NCBI GenBank assembly: GCA_946902875.1
Contig: OX336349.1
Coordinates: 14,345,891-14,409,890, forward strand
Direction: 5' to 3'
Origin: Nematopogon swammerdamellus
Taxonomy: Eukaryota; Arthropoda; Insecta; Lepidoptera; Adelidae
Length of the DNA stretch: 64,000 nucleotides
In this document: positions 1-9,882 of the stretch, in pieces
Numbering within the stretch: the first letter of the stretch is position 1
Layout of the letters: every line of letters begins with the position of its first letter
Notes under the pieces: generated by a model
Told to the model about the DNA's origin: nothing
The model's input: only the letters and a program-made list of their open reading frames with translations
The model's database searches: none
Translations under genes and position numbers: made by a program

Positions 1-329
1 TTTGAACCCCGAACTCTAGATAGGCCGTGGCGTCTTAACCGCTTTGTTTATATTGCAAGAAAAACTGCTGACATTAATTTCCCGCCCTCTATTTCCCATT
101 CCGCCCCTTAATAGAAGGGGCTGGAAGGCGGAAGGATATTAAGGGAAGGGGAGTAGGGGATGGACGTGACACGCGAGGGTTTCATGTAAGAATTTCGTTG
201 AGGTAATGCGGTCTTTATTCAAGCGAAAACCCCGTTGCTGTACCTGTAATTTGCAACCGAGATGAGATGAGGTCACGAGGTCAGGGGCATGCCGTAATTT
301 GCAAGCGTTTATTTAACTTCTACTGTTAT
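1..329. other. no gene seen; non-coding DNA
   Basis: No open reading frame with family resemblance and no clear repeat. Mixed composition with a purine-rich stretch near 110-160. Probably intron of the channel gene on the minus strand. Confidence 0.4.
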
Positions 330-560
330 ATGACAGGGTAGACACCTCTCACCTTGGCACGGTCCTACCACCGAGTTAGGCATCGATTCGTGCCTTGATT
401 GCTGCTTGAGAAGCCTTGATTGCTGCTTGAGAATTATCTTGTCCTAATACTTTGCTAAATAAACGTGGTGGTCGATGTTGTGCTGTAATTTACCAGAGTT
501 CTTGCAGCACAACACCGATTACTCTGATTACCCCGATTATTGGGATCGATTACTGTTAGT
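330..560 (+). repeat. dispersed repeat family R, copy 1 (partial)
   Basis: Shares blocks with copies at 54225-54410, 61725-62057 and, inverted, 61157-61445: the CACCTCTCACCTTGGCACGG block, a TTGCTGCTTG block, then TGTTGTGCTGTAATTT followed by GAGTTCTTGCAGCACAACAC. The stretch 401-432 is a short internal duplication of the CCTTGATTGCTGCTTGAGAA block. Other copies end in a TGTA microsatellite, which suggests a retroposed element. No coding signature is visible and the class is unknown. Confidence 0.55.
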
Positions 561-576
561 CGGTGTGGATGAAATC

Positions 577-657
577 GTGTTATGTAATCCGGTATGGGTC
601 GCTGCGCTGGGTCGAGGGGCCAGAGTAGCGTCGACCAGCCAATATCACCTCCAATAA
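577..657 (-). repeat. SINE-B 3' tail fragment
   Basis: Reverse complement of the 3' end of the SINE-like element at 7440-7700. The shared blocks are TATGTAATCCGGTATGG and GACCAGCCAATATCACCTCC. Only about 80 bp of tail is present, as expected of a 5'-truncated retroposed copy. Confidence 0.5.
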
Positions 658-659
658 AT

Positions 660-1795
660 TGTTATAAATTGCAATTAAATTGAAAGAATTGCTGGTGATA
701 CTTACGTTATCTACTGGGCCAGTCGGATGTATGTATCCTATTACTTTAAGTGACCTATACTTGTATATATCTGCACTAATATGATAAAGAAGTAAGTTTG
801 TTTGTAAGTTTGAATGTAGGAGGTAATCTCCGAAAATACTCATCCGATTTAAATTTGTTTTTACAAATTGAAATTTTCTGGTGTCAACATTGGGTTTTCA
901 AGCCAAACCCACCGCAGACCTATCTCATGAGAAACTACCCACCACTTTGTTAGTAGTAGCAGGCCTCACGCACTCTATGTACTTGCGCGCGCTAACTACC
1001 TACCGCCCGACGGGCCGCCGGCGGTCTTTTTCAGTAGAAATTCGTCTGCCGCGCGAAGTATACATAGACGCTCGCCCACGCAAGTGCGCGCAGCTGCAAA
1101 GCAATAACCACTTTACACTCGATCGTTAAGGTACATTTTCGCACGCAGCGATTGGCGTTGTGAAAGAGTAGGCTATTAAAGCCCGAAGGTAGGAACATTT
1201 TCTATGGAGTGATTTATCTGTTACGAAGTAACTATTAAGTAATCTGTGGTAGTAGCGACTATTATTAAACAACGGCACAATCTCGGCATCAGTCCGCTGT
1301 CAAAATGTAGGGCCTCGTAGCAGGTAACTAACGGGCGGGTTAGTTATCTTTTATGGTTCCGTTTTATGTCCACACGGCTAAGAGGCCCAACACGTGACAC
1401 TTTACGAAGGCATCGACCGTGAGTGCGAAACCCTAGCGTAAGGACAATCAAATTTTAAATTGGAGGCACACTCGTGCAACCTTGTCCCAAATAATAGTTT
1501 GCTGCTCGCTCATCTAAATCCTACACGCCATGGGAGATTATTAGTGGAATAAGGTTCCATGGAAGTTTGATTTATCATAAACATTGTCATGACCCAACCG
1601 TAGAAGACATGGAGCGAAGCATGCTACATATCTGTACAAAAGTAGTAATTGAGGTTTCATTGGTAAATATGAGGTTCTTCTGAACTAAGAAAACAATCTC
1701 ATTTTACTGAAGAAATTTTCAATTTCATTAACTAAATTACTAAAAACTACTTAAAAACAAAAAAATAACAATCCAAAAGGATATTTTGGAAAGTT
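660..1795. other. no gene seen; intronic or intergenic
   Basis: No reading frame resembles a known family. There is a CpG-rich patch at about 985-1120 (alternating CGCGC, GCCGCC and CGCGCGAAG motifs) in otherwise AT-rich DNA. I cannot tell whether this is regulatory or an old repeat. Confidence 0.35.
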
Positions 1796-1799
1796 CTTA

Positions 1800-1955
1800 G
1801 AACGCTTGCGGCATTTACCCCGCTGTATGGCAAGGCTTACCCTTCTTATGCCGGGGGGTGGCGGCGGCTCAGAACACGCCTTTATGAGTCCTTCCGAGGG
1901 GTAGGGGGCCTGGACCGCAGTCAATGCGCGTCAATGAAATGAAATGAAATGAATC
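1800..1955 (+). repeat. possible 3' end of a retroposon with (ATGAA) tail
   Basis: A GC-rich block (CCGCTGTATGGCAAGGC, GGAGGGGTAG-like) ends in a short ATGAAATGAAATGAAATGAA run. Short tandem tails of this kind are common at 3' ends of non-LTR elements. No protein evidence and no second copy in the window, so this is tentative. Confidence 0.25.
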
Positions 1956-2936
1956 CTCCCTGCGTGCAACGACTTTCAAATGATTGTTCCATGATGAAGA
2001 CGTGAGACAGTGCGGATGCTACGGCCGCAAGGCTCGTGCGCTCGGGCCAGTGGCGGATGAGTATTGCTACACGGACCGGAGGTTTCGACCGCAAATCGCA
2101 AAAAAATTAAAATCTTGAATGATATGTTTTGCGTTTTAGGCTTGGGAAACCTCAGAATAAAAAAAAAATCAACGAGGGCGACTTTGTGCAACTCATATCA
2201 CTGTATGAGGAATATCACTTCAAGATAGCTGTTAGTCAAGACAGGATGTGGTGAAATCGGCGATAAACTAAAGCATTATGATCATAAAGGAAACATTGCC
2301 ATGGCACCTAGTTCTCACAGGAAAACGGCTATGTTCTGACCTCGCGAGTCCCGCAGATTATGCAACCGACCCCATCGGTGTACACAAAACCTGACAACTA
2401 AAAAGTTTATTTTATTTAGTCAGTGTGTCGCAGCCGATAACAAATTCTTTTTAAGAACACAGAGCACGCCAAAATAATTCGAGCACCTTAATGCAAAGCT
2501 CCTACCGGGCTTAAGGCTGTGCCGCGCACCCCAGCTTATATACCGACCGAGTGTCTCGGAGTGGTGTAGTGGAGACTTGAGTGGTGAATAGAAAAAAAAT
2601 TCATCAAAATGAAAAGTCGTCTAACAAATGTCATTCAGTTTCACCTTAACAATCACCCCTTTCAGTATTCCATACCTTACTGCAAACAGATTCGACTACG
2701 GCAAACAGCCTGTATAATGCGTGATATAAGGATCCATAATTGATTCACCTATTGTAATCCGTTCTTTGAACGCAATTTTTGAACAATTTAATTTTACTAG
2801 TTTCTCTTCTTAAATTTCTATTTCCATGTAATTGCCTTATATGTGCCTGAATACGTCAGTGAAAACACCACATAAATTTATTGAGAAGCTTCAGACTTTA
2901 AAATCGCGACGGAGGCGGCAGCGCGGCGTTATTAAT
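1956..2936. other. no gene seen; flank of channel exon
   Basis: Intron downstream (minus-strand sense) of the channel exon at 2982-3161. I looked on the minus strand for the S1 segment that should follow and did not find it. A TATA-like CTTATATACCG lies at about 2534 with GC-rich flanks, but no transcript evidence can be read from sequence. Confidence 0.4.
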
Positions 2937-2981
2937 TTAGCGCTTTATTCGATAGAAAGGAGTTAGAACGACGACACTCAC

Positions 2982-3161
2982 CTTGGCCGCGGGTGAGCTG
3001 GACGGTTCGTCAAACAGCGCCCAGACCTTGGGCTTGAGCCGCTGCCAGATGCCCAGCTCGCCGGCAAGGTATGCCTCCTCGTAGCCGAACAGCCGGGCGA
3101 TCTCCTCCTCGGAAGGTTTCTCGCTGTCGATGTCCAGCTTATCCAGGATCGCCAGGGTCGT
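2982..3161 (-). CDS. Shaw/Kv3-type K+ channel, internal exon (T1-S1 linker)
   Basis: A 60-codon internal exon of a voltage-gated potassium channel, which conducts K+ across neuronal membranes and repolarises action potentials. The translation starts [20 protein letters not shown] and continues to [18 protein letters not shown]. In the Shaw/Kv3 family this stretch follows the T1 domain: an acidic amphipathic linker, then the conserved (K/R)PK(V/I)W(A/S)LF(D/E)(E/D)P motif just before membrane segment S1. Splice signals on the minus strand are a TCTCGTTGCAG acceptor ending at 3162 and AAG|GTGAGT as donor at 2981. It begins and ends in phase 0, matching the exon at 38380-38512. Codon GC is well above the flanking DNA. 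DEPSSSP rather than DEPYSSN, with the LAILDKLDI form, makes me favour Shawl over Shaw, from memory. No S1-S6 exons are in the window. Confidence 0.92.
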
Positions 3162-3191
3162 CTGCAACGAGAGTTTCGTATCAGACATTTT

Positions 3192-3345
3192 TAACCCCCG
3201 ACGAAAAAAGAGGGGTGTTATAAGTTTAACGTGTGTGCGTATGTGTGCATGGGTGTATGTGTGTACGGGTGTGTCTGACTGTAGCATCGTAGCTCCCAAA
3301 CGGATGGACCGATTTGGATGCGGATTTTTTTATTTCAAAGCTAGT
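3192..3345 (+). repeat. dispersed repeat beginning 30 bp from the splice acceptor
   Basis: CCCCGACGAAAAAAGAGGGG and GTTATAAGTTTAACGTGTG, a GTGTG-rich stretch, then GCATCGTAGCTCCCAAACGG and ATGGACCGATTTGGATGCGG. The second half recurs in degenerate form at 3421-3460 (AAATGGACCGATTTGCACGCGG). I recall this as a common insect repeat. Its edge is about 30 bp from the acceptor of the minus-strand exon, so part of it may lie where the branch point and pyrimidine tract sit. Confidence 0.55.
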
Positions 3346-3486
3346 TTAATCGTGATGGTTGTTAGTTATGTTTGTAATCAAGTAATCAAGTAATTAAGTA
3401 ATAAAAATTTATTATCTTAAAAAATGGACCGATTTGCACGCGGCTTTTTTTTTAAAGCTTGAAATAAAAGTTAAATTACTTTAAGA

Positions 3487-3666
3487 AACGCCCAACCCTT
3501 AAAAATCCAAAAATAATTTCCGTTTACTTACTTAAATGAGTCGGGGGACCGCCAAGTAAATAAAATATAAAACTAAGAGCAGCGCGGGAATTTACTTAGG
3601 GGTCCCCCGACTCCTTTAAGTAAGTAAACGGAAATTATTTTAGACTTTTTAAGGATCGGGGGTGTT
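3487..3666. mobile_element. foldback (long inverted repeat) element
   Basis: Two arms of about 75 bp face each other around a short AT-rich centre. Left arm, 3487-3561, contains AATAATTTCCGTTTACTTAC and GAGTCGGGGGACC. Right arm, 3590-3666, contains GGGGTCCCCCGACTC and GTAAGTAAACGGAAATTATT. The arms match with a few mismatches. No coding capacity, so this is a non-autonomous foldback or MITE-like insertion. Confidence 0.7.
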
Positions 3667-3669
3667 TTA

Positions 3670-4090
3670 AATTTGTAATTTCACTTTTGGTGTTACATTG
3701 TTTGACTGGACCTTCCTTATTCTCAAGCTCAGTACATATTATTTTAATCAGTATTCAGTTCTGATACAAATATTTACTAATATTTAAGAATAGTAAATCG
3801 CATAGGTACTTATTCATACAATTTTATAGGTGTTCTCGTAATTTCGTTTTACCTCTATCTATTCTCCGACAAACAATATGATTTATTCTGATGGAAATCC
3901 TAAAAGAATAAAAGCAATTTAGGTTTTTATTCTGCTAAGGTTTTTGTTCTAGCACAGTAATGGAAAAAATGGATTTCATATATTTCTCGTTGGCCGGTGT
4001 TACATGAAATGTTTTCGTGTAATTCGTGCGCTTTAGAATAATTATTCAGTTTTAATTGGTTTTTAGGGTTCCGTATCCACACGGAAGCCA
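3670..4090. other. no gene seen
   Basis: AT-rich non-coding DNA without a recognisable repeat apart from short A/T runs. Confidence 0.35.
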
Positions 4091-4092
4091 AT

Positions 4093-4250
4093 ATTTTTTT
4101 ATATAGAAAGCTCGACATTTGGCGCCGAGCCACCCATAAGGTGTCTAACGACGCCAATAGACATTTGGTCCTATGCGGGGGTTGCAAATGCCATCCCGGC
4201 CTGACAGGTCCCTATTCACGCCTCTCTTGAAGGACCCGAGACTGTACTTA
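4093..4250 (-). mobile_element. jockey-like retrotransposon, 3' end only
   Basis: Read on the minus strand it carries GGACCAAATGTCTATTGGCG and GTCGTTAGACACCTTATGGG, then the GTGGCTCGGCGCC block and an A-rich tail (T run at 4096 on the plus strand). The same 3' block follows the jockey-like C-termini at 24665-25105 and 55311-55850, so this is a 5'-truncated copy of that family. Confidence 0.65.
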
Positions 4251-4355
4251 TCTATTACTAAGCATACGTCCTCTGTCTGTCTGTATGTCTGTGCAGACAA
4301 ATAATACAATACAAATACAATGCTGACATTCTAAGGTCATTCGATATATATTATA

Positions 4356-5632
4356 CTAGGTCGGGTCATAAGTTCTGTCACACATACTTTATTAAATAAA
4401 TTGTACGACTTTTTATGTTAGTTTAAAATATATATATGAAAAGAAAGGCAGATTAAAGTAGATTAAAATTGTATTAAAATTATTCGAAATGCCCTCCCAG
4501 ATTTTGAATACAGACTCTCAACCTGCGTGGCCAGTCGTTGATCGCAGCACGCACGTCGTTCGTGTTTATATCAGCCGCTGATTTAATCAGGAATGCTTTG
4601 AGAGACTCCAAATTCTGGTGAGGTTTAGCGCAGACTTTCTTCTCCAAATGTTGCCATATTTTGTAATCCAATGGTTTCAAGTCTGGGCTGGAGGACTTGG
4701 TGCCCGATGAAGTCGATTCCATGGGCGGTCAGCCAATTTTGCGTGCTTGCTGCCCTATGAGCTGGCACAGAATCTTGTTGGTATACCCAGTGTCTGTTTT
4801 CGAACATTTTGTGAGAAAGAGGTTTCACAATGTTTGAAAGCACCGTATTTTGGTACACAACGGCACTGGTTTTTACACCTTTCTCACAGAAAAACACCTC
4901 AATTAGGTCTGAATATGGGACTTCAAGCCAAACCATGAATGATGAGGGATGATGCCCATGCTGAACTCTCGGGATACGCCTGCTCACTTCTTCATTGTTG
5001 TGGGCATAAACTTTATCATTTTGGTAGTTGTAACTTGGTTCAACGTAAAAAAAAAAATGTTTGAAACAGGGATTTCGCGGTACTTAGGTACGCCTTAACA
5101 AAGGCCGAGATCTCGTTATCCTATTTTTTTCAGACGCTCATAAAAAAAATGTCCTATTATGTTTTAATAAGCTCGTAGTCCAAGGTGTTTATTTAATACT
5201 CTTTTGACCGTGGTTCTGCTTAACCGCATCTACAGAACCAACAATGTTTGCTTGCGCGCGGTATTTCATTGGATTCGCGCCCTCACTGCCTTGATGACCG
5301 CCGGTGTCCTAACCGTACGAGGCCAGCCGCTCCTCTTGCCATCTTGGAAGCTCGAATCTTCACTGAATAGTTTGATTATACGATAAACACACCTCAGTGT
5401 TATTTTCAATTTTTTTTGTAAATTTGAAAATCTAAATTTTCGCGTAACCGCGGTGGTGCAACGCAATAATCGCGATTCTGTCTTCTTTTTGCGTCCACTC
5501 TATGTTTTAAAATGGAGTAAAATAATTTTATTACGCAAAACGTTCTTAATTTAAAATAAATCAAAACATTTCTGGCCAGTATTCGAAATTTGAAAATAAT
5601 GAGGTTGTGACAGAACTTATGACCCGACTGCG
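4356..5632 (-). pseudogene. mariner-type transposase, full-length element, decayed
   Basis: A Tc1/mariner cut-and-paste element of 1277 bp. The ends are inverted repeats sharing TCGGGTCATAAGTTCTGTCAC, flanked by TA at 4354-4355 and 5633-5634. Transposase pieces on the minus strand are an HTH-like N-terminal block (5266-5466, ending PRTVRTPAVIKAVRARI), a block at 4625-4987 with FMVWLEVPY and the second catalytic Asp context WVYQQDSVPAH, and the C-terminal block at 4480-4722 with SSPDLKPLDYKIW (third catalytic Asp) ending GGHFE. The blocks are in different frames and the middle is disrupted, so it cannot make transposase. The spacing suggests a DD3xD mariner, but I do not assign a subfamily. 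Confidence 0.85.
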
Positions 5633-5667
5633 TATATATTCGAGATTCGATATAACGTACTGTGTAG

Positions 5668-5712
5668 GGCCGGTACTTTAAAAGAATAGCCCCACTGCAT
5701 CGCTCCCCGTGT
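5668..5712 (+). repeat. fragment of repeat family R (GCCGGTACTTTAAAAG block)
   Basis: CCGGTACTTTAAAAGAATAG followed by CCCCACTGCATCGCTCCCCG. The same block opens the copy at 61725 and occurs inverted at 6085-6140. It is inside the foldback element, between the mariner and the right arm. Confidence 0.6.
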
Positions 5713-5751
5713 ATGTCATAAATTTCGACTAAGGGTCGAAATTTATGACAT
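5713..5751. repeat. perfect 17 bp inverted repeat, 5 nt spacer
   Basis: ATGTCATAAATTTCGAC, then TAAGG, then the exact reverse complement. It follows directly on a family R fragment and may be a small inverted duplication at its end. Confidence 0.85.
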
Positions 5752-5880
5752 GCGGCAATATATCGAATGACCTTAGAATGTCAGTATTGTATTGTATTGT
5801 ATTGTATTGTACTGTCTGTCTGTCTGTCTGTTTATCTGTCTGCACAGATGCACAGACAGACATACAGACAGAGGACGTAT

Positions 5881-6052
5881 TTTTTTTTTTTTATGGAAAC
5901 TGACACGTCCAGTTCTTCCCTTCGGTCGTGCCGGCTACACTGAACTGGACGGAAAACACAAACTATTTACATAGCCGTTTCGACCGACCTTTCATTCAGT
6001 GCGGTGGTACCAACCCGGGCGGGTTAAACCCTACCACCAAGTATTATAAGAA
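5881..6052 (-). mobile_element. SINE-A fragment
   Basis: A T run (A-tail on the minus strand), TATGGAAACTGACACG, then CGGCTACACTGAACTGGACG, CGTTTCGACCGACC and GTGCGGTGGTACCAACCCGG. It matches the full SINE at 18607-18988 but has an internal deletion after GACACG and lacks the tRNA/5S head. Confidence 0.75.
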
Positions 6053-6053
6053 G

Positions 6054-6145
6054 GGAGTCATATCCCTTAGTCGCCTTTTACGACATACACGGGGAGAGAT
6101 GCAGTGGGGCTATTCTTTTAAAGTACCGGCCCCACACGGTACGAG
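6054..6145 (-). repeat. fragment of repeat family R
   Basis: AGTCGCCTTTTACGACATAC, then GGGGAGAGATGCAGTGGGGC and TTCTTTTAAAGTACCGGCCC. Inverse of 5668-5712 and of the start of 61725-62057. Confidence 0.6.
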
Positions 6146-6429
6146 CTTGCTCCCAATAAACATAAAAGTGTGATAGTTTCTAGGCCGTACATTTTTCACA
6201 TTTTTTCATGTACCTAATCAAGTAGAGTGTTCTTGATCATCCATCACGGGGCCTCAGTGGTTAATTAGCTGGGTCTAAGGAGTTATTGCAGGACGAAGCC
6301 TCTTATCCTTACTCAGAGCCACGTCTTACCGTGTCCGTAAATACAGGGAGATGTGATGGGTCGACGCGCGGGTAGAAATCGACTAGTACATTTAGGTCCG
6401 ATTGTCCTCGCGTTCCTCAAACTAATGTC

Positions 6430-7305
6430 TCTCGGGAGTGTGTAGTGCCTTCTTGTGTATTCGTGAGATAATCCTGAGATTAATGGAACCATAGACAATC
6501 AGATGATAATCCTCCTTCCCGAAACTGGACCTTTGTTTAGAACTAGATCGGTAGCTGGGATTGTTACATTTAATTTTTTTCTCTTTGTTTTAGATTTATA
6601 TTTCAAGACCATGTTATTCGCAAAAGCACTTTAGCATTTGTGGAACTGATGATCTCGAACTGAGTTATCCTGGGCTATAGAGATTACCTAGAGTTTGGCC
6701 CACAGAAAAACCAGTGAAATTTCGCGATGCGCTCGAAAATGTGTAGTGCCTTCTTCTGTATCCGTGGGATAATCCTAAGATTAATGGAACCATAGACAAT
6801 CAGAGGATAATCCTCCTTCCCGAAACTGGGCCTATTGTTTAGAACTAGATCGGTAGCTGGGATTGTTACATTTAATTTTTTTCTCTTTGTTTTAGATTTA
6901 TATTTGAAGACCATGTTATTCGCAAAAGCACTTTAGCATTTGTGGAAAATCATTTCTAGAAATCTCCAACTGAGTTATCCTGGCCTATAGAGATTACCTA
7001 GAGTTTGGCCCACAGAAAAACCAGTGAAATTTCGCTATCCGCTCGGAAATGTGTTGTGCCTTCTTCTGTATCCGTGGGATAATCCTGAGATTAATGGAAC
7101 CATAGACAATCAGAGGTTAATCCTCCTTCCCGAAACTGGACCTACTGTTTAGAACTAGATCGGTAGCTGGGATTGTTACATTTAATTTTTTTTCTTTTAG
7201 ATTTATATTTCAAGACCATGTTATTCGCATAAGCACTTTAGCATTTGTGGAAAATCATTTCTAGAAATCTCCAACTGAGTTATCCTGACCTATAGAGATT
7301 ACCCA
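6430..7305 (+). repeat. ~300 bp sequence in three tandem copies
   Basis: The landmark GTGTAGTGCCTTCTTCTGTA and its variants occur at about 6439, 6739 and 7048, a period of 300 then 309 bp. Each unit also contains ATTAATGGAACCATAGACAA, CTCCTTCCCGAAACTGG and GGCCCACAGAAAAACCAGTG. Copies differ by point changes and small indels. The third copy ends at 7305, where a SINE head is inserted. A short inverted piece (TTTTTCTGTGGGGCAATCTC) appears at 7922. No coding function is evident. Confidence 0.85.
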
Positions 7306-7317
7306 CAGTTTTACGTT

Positions 7318-7415
7318 CAATCCACGGTCAGCGTCCAACGGCCGAGCGGTTCAAGTACTGACCGCGCTCAGGGTTGCTTAACAACAGTCGACCGACCGCA
7401 CCACTGAGCTACCGA
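7318..7415 (-). mobile_element. SINE-A head (tRNA/5S-like), isolated
   Basis: On the minus strand: CCTCGGTAGCTCAGTGGTGC (box A-like), GTTAAGCAACCCTGAGCGCG and GGTCAGTACTTG (5S rRNA-like), then a degenerate end. The body of the element is missing. The adjoining SINE-B body at 7440-7700 points the other way. Confidence 0.7.
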
Positions 7416-7439
7416 GGCTGACGCTGGTGTAATACTACT

Positions 7440-7700
7440 GACTACCTGAGCTGGTGTAATCCCTTGCCCCTTACTAGGTGGTAGGCTCAAATTGTAGCCG
7501 ACTGGTTTGGTACCACCGTACTGGATGTAAGATGGCCGCATAGCAGCCTCGGTTGTGTTCTCCTCTAGTCCAGTATAGCCAGCAATCCAGGGAAGTCTCT
7601 GATATGGCACCTACCTTCTCGGAGGTGATATTGGCTGGTCGGAGCATGTGCTTTGGCCCCTCCGACTCAGCCAACCATACCGGATTACATAAAAAAAATA
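7440..7700 (+). mobile_element. SINE-B element body
   Basis: Starts like SINE-A (CTTACTAGGTGGTAGG, TTGGTACCACCGTACTGG), then diverges: GATGGCCGCATAGCAGCC, CCAGTATAGCCAGCAATCC, GTGATATTGGCTGGTCGG and CCATACCGGATTACAT, ending in an A-rich tail. Partial antisense copies lie at 577-657, 8700-8790 and 40030-40115. No coding capacity. The head next to it is inverted, so they may be two insertions. Confidence 0.65.
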
Positions 7701-7949
7701 AAAAGTAATACACGGTGCTCGCAGTACGGTATGGAATACTGAAACCCCTTGTACGTGAAACTAAATAACTTTTGTTTTACGACACATATATCACATGCAC
7801 GAGCATCGTAATCAATGCTAAAAATCTCATCTTCTATCCAAACTTGGTCAGCATAAAGTTGGCACAAATTCGAAGAAAAAAAAATTGATTAAATAGCGAA
7901 ATTTATCGGAAACTTCGCAGGTTTTTCTGTGGGGCAATCTCTAGGTCCC

Positions 7950-8187
7950 TTCCCTTCTTAACTTACTAGATGGTAGGGTTTATCCCGCCCGGGTTGGTAT
8001 CACCCACTGAATGAAACGTCGCGTCGGTCGAAACGGCTATATTCGTGTTTTCCGTCCAGTTCAGTGTAGCCGACAAGAAATGAAGGGAAGCACTGACATG
8101 GCGCCTAGTTCACCCGGTGTTATGGGCTGACATCACGGATGTTGCAGGTGATGTAGCCAACCGTGTCAGTTTACATTTAAAAAAAGC
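7950..8187 (+). mobile_element. SINE-A body fragment
   Basis: Begins TAGGTCCCTTCCCTTCTTAA and carries GGTAGGGTTTATCCCGCCCG, CGTGTTTTCCGTCCAGTTCA, TTATGGGCTGACATCACGG and CCAACCGTGTCAGTTTACAT with an A tail. It lacks the tRNA/5S head. Confidence 0.8.
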
Positions 8188-8699
8188 GTCAGGGCTTGAC
8201 ATAAACACAAATTTTGAACTAGAGGATGTGCGTATACTCTACCTATTGCTGTGTCGATCTAACACACGCTCGCCCCAGACGCCAGTATACACTCGCTGGA
8301 TGCCATATTCCGCAACATTGCCCCTAAGTAGCAGTTAGTCAGGTCACTATTGCAGGCATTATCGTGAATGCCAAGCCGCGGCGCGTTCTCTGCCTAATTT
8401 TATCTATTGAGGGAGCCGACCCATCTGGGGCAAAGTGGATCATAGCAGTTACTTTAGTGCTATTTTTGGTTTGCATTATGGCTGGATAAGGCATCATTCG
8501 TGGGTAAGTCTTCTGTAATAAATTTAATAAATGAACTTGTTTAAAAATTCTAATTACGGCCAAGCCAAATCTGGGTCCGAAATCTTGCATGGAGGTAATT
8601 ACCATACTCCACTTGGCTTTCAAATTGAGTAAAATTGTTTTTATATAATCCGCTATGAGTTTGAGGGTGGATGAGTCAGAGGGGTCAGAGTACAATGTT
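8188..8699. other. no gene seen
   Basis: Open frames here show no family resemblance. Non-coding DNA between SINE fragments. Confidence 0.35.
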
Positions 8700-8790
8700 C
8701 CGACATGTTGTTGGTCTACCTCCGAGAAGGCGCCTCACCAGAGACTTCCCGTTGGATTGCTGGTTATACTGGACTCGAGGAGAACACAGA
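8700..8790 (-). mobile_element. SINE-B fragment
   Basis: CTACCTCCGAGAAGGCGCC, GATTGCTGGTTATACTGG and CTCGAGGAGAACACAG are the reverse complement of the 7530-7640 part of the SINE-B element. Confidence 0.5.
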
Positions 8791-8804
8791 ATTTTCCGAA
8801 GAAA

Positions 8805-8880
8805 CTCCATGGGCGTCATTAGATACCTTAGGCATGGCTCGGTGCCACATGTCACCCTTTTTATTAAAAATAATAAAACA
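8805..8880 (+). mobile_element. jockey-like retrotransposon, 3' end only
   Basis: CCATGGGCGTCATTAGATAC, GGCTCGGTGCCACATGTC and an A/T tail match the 3' end of the jockey-like copies at 4093, 41822, 49462 and 55311. Confidence 0.55.
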
Positions 8881-9175
8881 TTCTTACTTCAGTAAGTTTT
8901 AGTTAGTAGCCTAGTTTCGTTTTATTTAAAGTTTTATTCATAGTTCATAATTTAATATCTATTAAATCTGATATAATTATGGAACACTGCTTACGCGTGA
9001 ATTCCTAATTCGACATCTGATTTCAAATGTCATACACGCTCCCGTAAACGTATATCGTCAAACGATCAAAGTGTTCAAAAGGACAGAAGGATTATCGATC
9101 AACAACGCGTCAAACAGATCGACAATCGAAAATGGTCTGCACAAAGATGTGTTACAAATATGTACGTATATAATA

Positions 9176-9202
9176 TGAAAGAAAGAAAGAAATAAAAAAG
9201 GA

Positions 9203-9274
<72 letters not shown>

Positions 9275-9304
9275 AATAAAGAAAGAAAGAAAGAAAGAAA
9301 GAAA
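9176..9304 (+). repeat. (GAAA)n microsatellite
   Basis: About 30 tandem GAAA units with a few interruptions (AAATAAAAAAGG near 9190, AAATAAAG near 9272). Confidence 0.97.
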
Positions 9305-9617
9305 TTAATTCACCCTAAGTTGACCATACAATACAATTTTACACTATTACACAGGGGGACGGTGAAACGGAGACCGCTCAGCTGAGACGCAGTTACACTA
9401 CGCGCTGGTTTTCAGCGGCTCCCGTTTCTACAATAATACATATTACCGAATATTACAAATGTTAGAAAATAAAATAAAAAGAAAAACTACAAATATAAAA
9501 ATCTCTTCCACACTTGCGGAATCACGAATGTTTGTCAACAGCTCGGAGAAATTTCCTCCAAGGTCAACAGGCATGTTACGAAACGTCTGAATTTTTTCCC
9601 TCATCATATCACCCAAG

Positions 9618-9659
9618 GGCGGACTTACCACTGCAGCGTACTTGCGTGGTAAGTCCGCC
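9618..9659. repeat. 14 bp perfect inverted repeat
   Basis: GGCGGACTTACCAC and its exact reverse complement are separated by 14 nt. The GGCGGACTTA motif recurs in the CR1-type 3' regions at 23950 and 45878, so this may be an inverted junction of two such tails. Confidence 0.8.
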
Positions 9660-9846
9660 TTTGCGCACTCTTTTATTTCTTGTTTTTTTTTTCAATTGTG
9701 TGCAATAAAGAGTATTATGTAAGATTTACAAGTGTGTAAACACGAGTAAATGAATAAATAATATCGAAGACGAAGTAAATTGTATGCAATGCATGAGAAT
9801 GGCAGTTCTATGCTTTCGAATTAATAGTTACGTATTTGAGGAGCAA

Positions 9847-9868
9847 CCACAGACTAGCTAGTCTGTGG
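9847..9868. repeat. 22 bp perfect palindrome
   Basis: CCACAGACTAG joined directly to CTAGTCTGTGG, with no spacer. It lies just before the AATCACACA motif cluster. Confidence 0.9.
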
Positions 9869-9882
9869 GAGCAACGGAACAA

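Larger units (their letters stand above)
4265..5880. mobile_element. foldback element split by a mariner insertion
   Basis: The left arm, about 4265-4350 (TACGTCCTCTGTCTG ... CATTCTAAGGTCATTCGATA), is the inverse of the right arm, about 5757-5880 (TATCGAATGACCTTAGAATG ... CAGACAGAGGACGTA). Both contain ATTGT/ACAAT and CTGT microsatellite runs that differ in length. The mariner at 4356-5632 lies between them, so the foldback was there first. The interior also keeps a fragment of repeat family R (5668-5712). Confidence 0.7.

Noticed and set aside
1..2936. S1-S6 exons of the channel
   Set aside because: Searched on the minus strand for the expected hydrophobic S1 sequence after AAK; none found, so these exons must lie beyond position 1.
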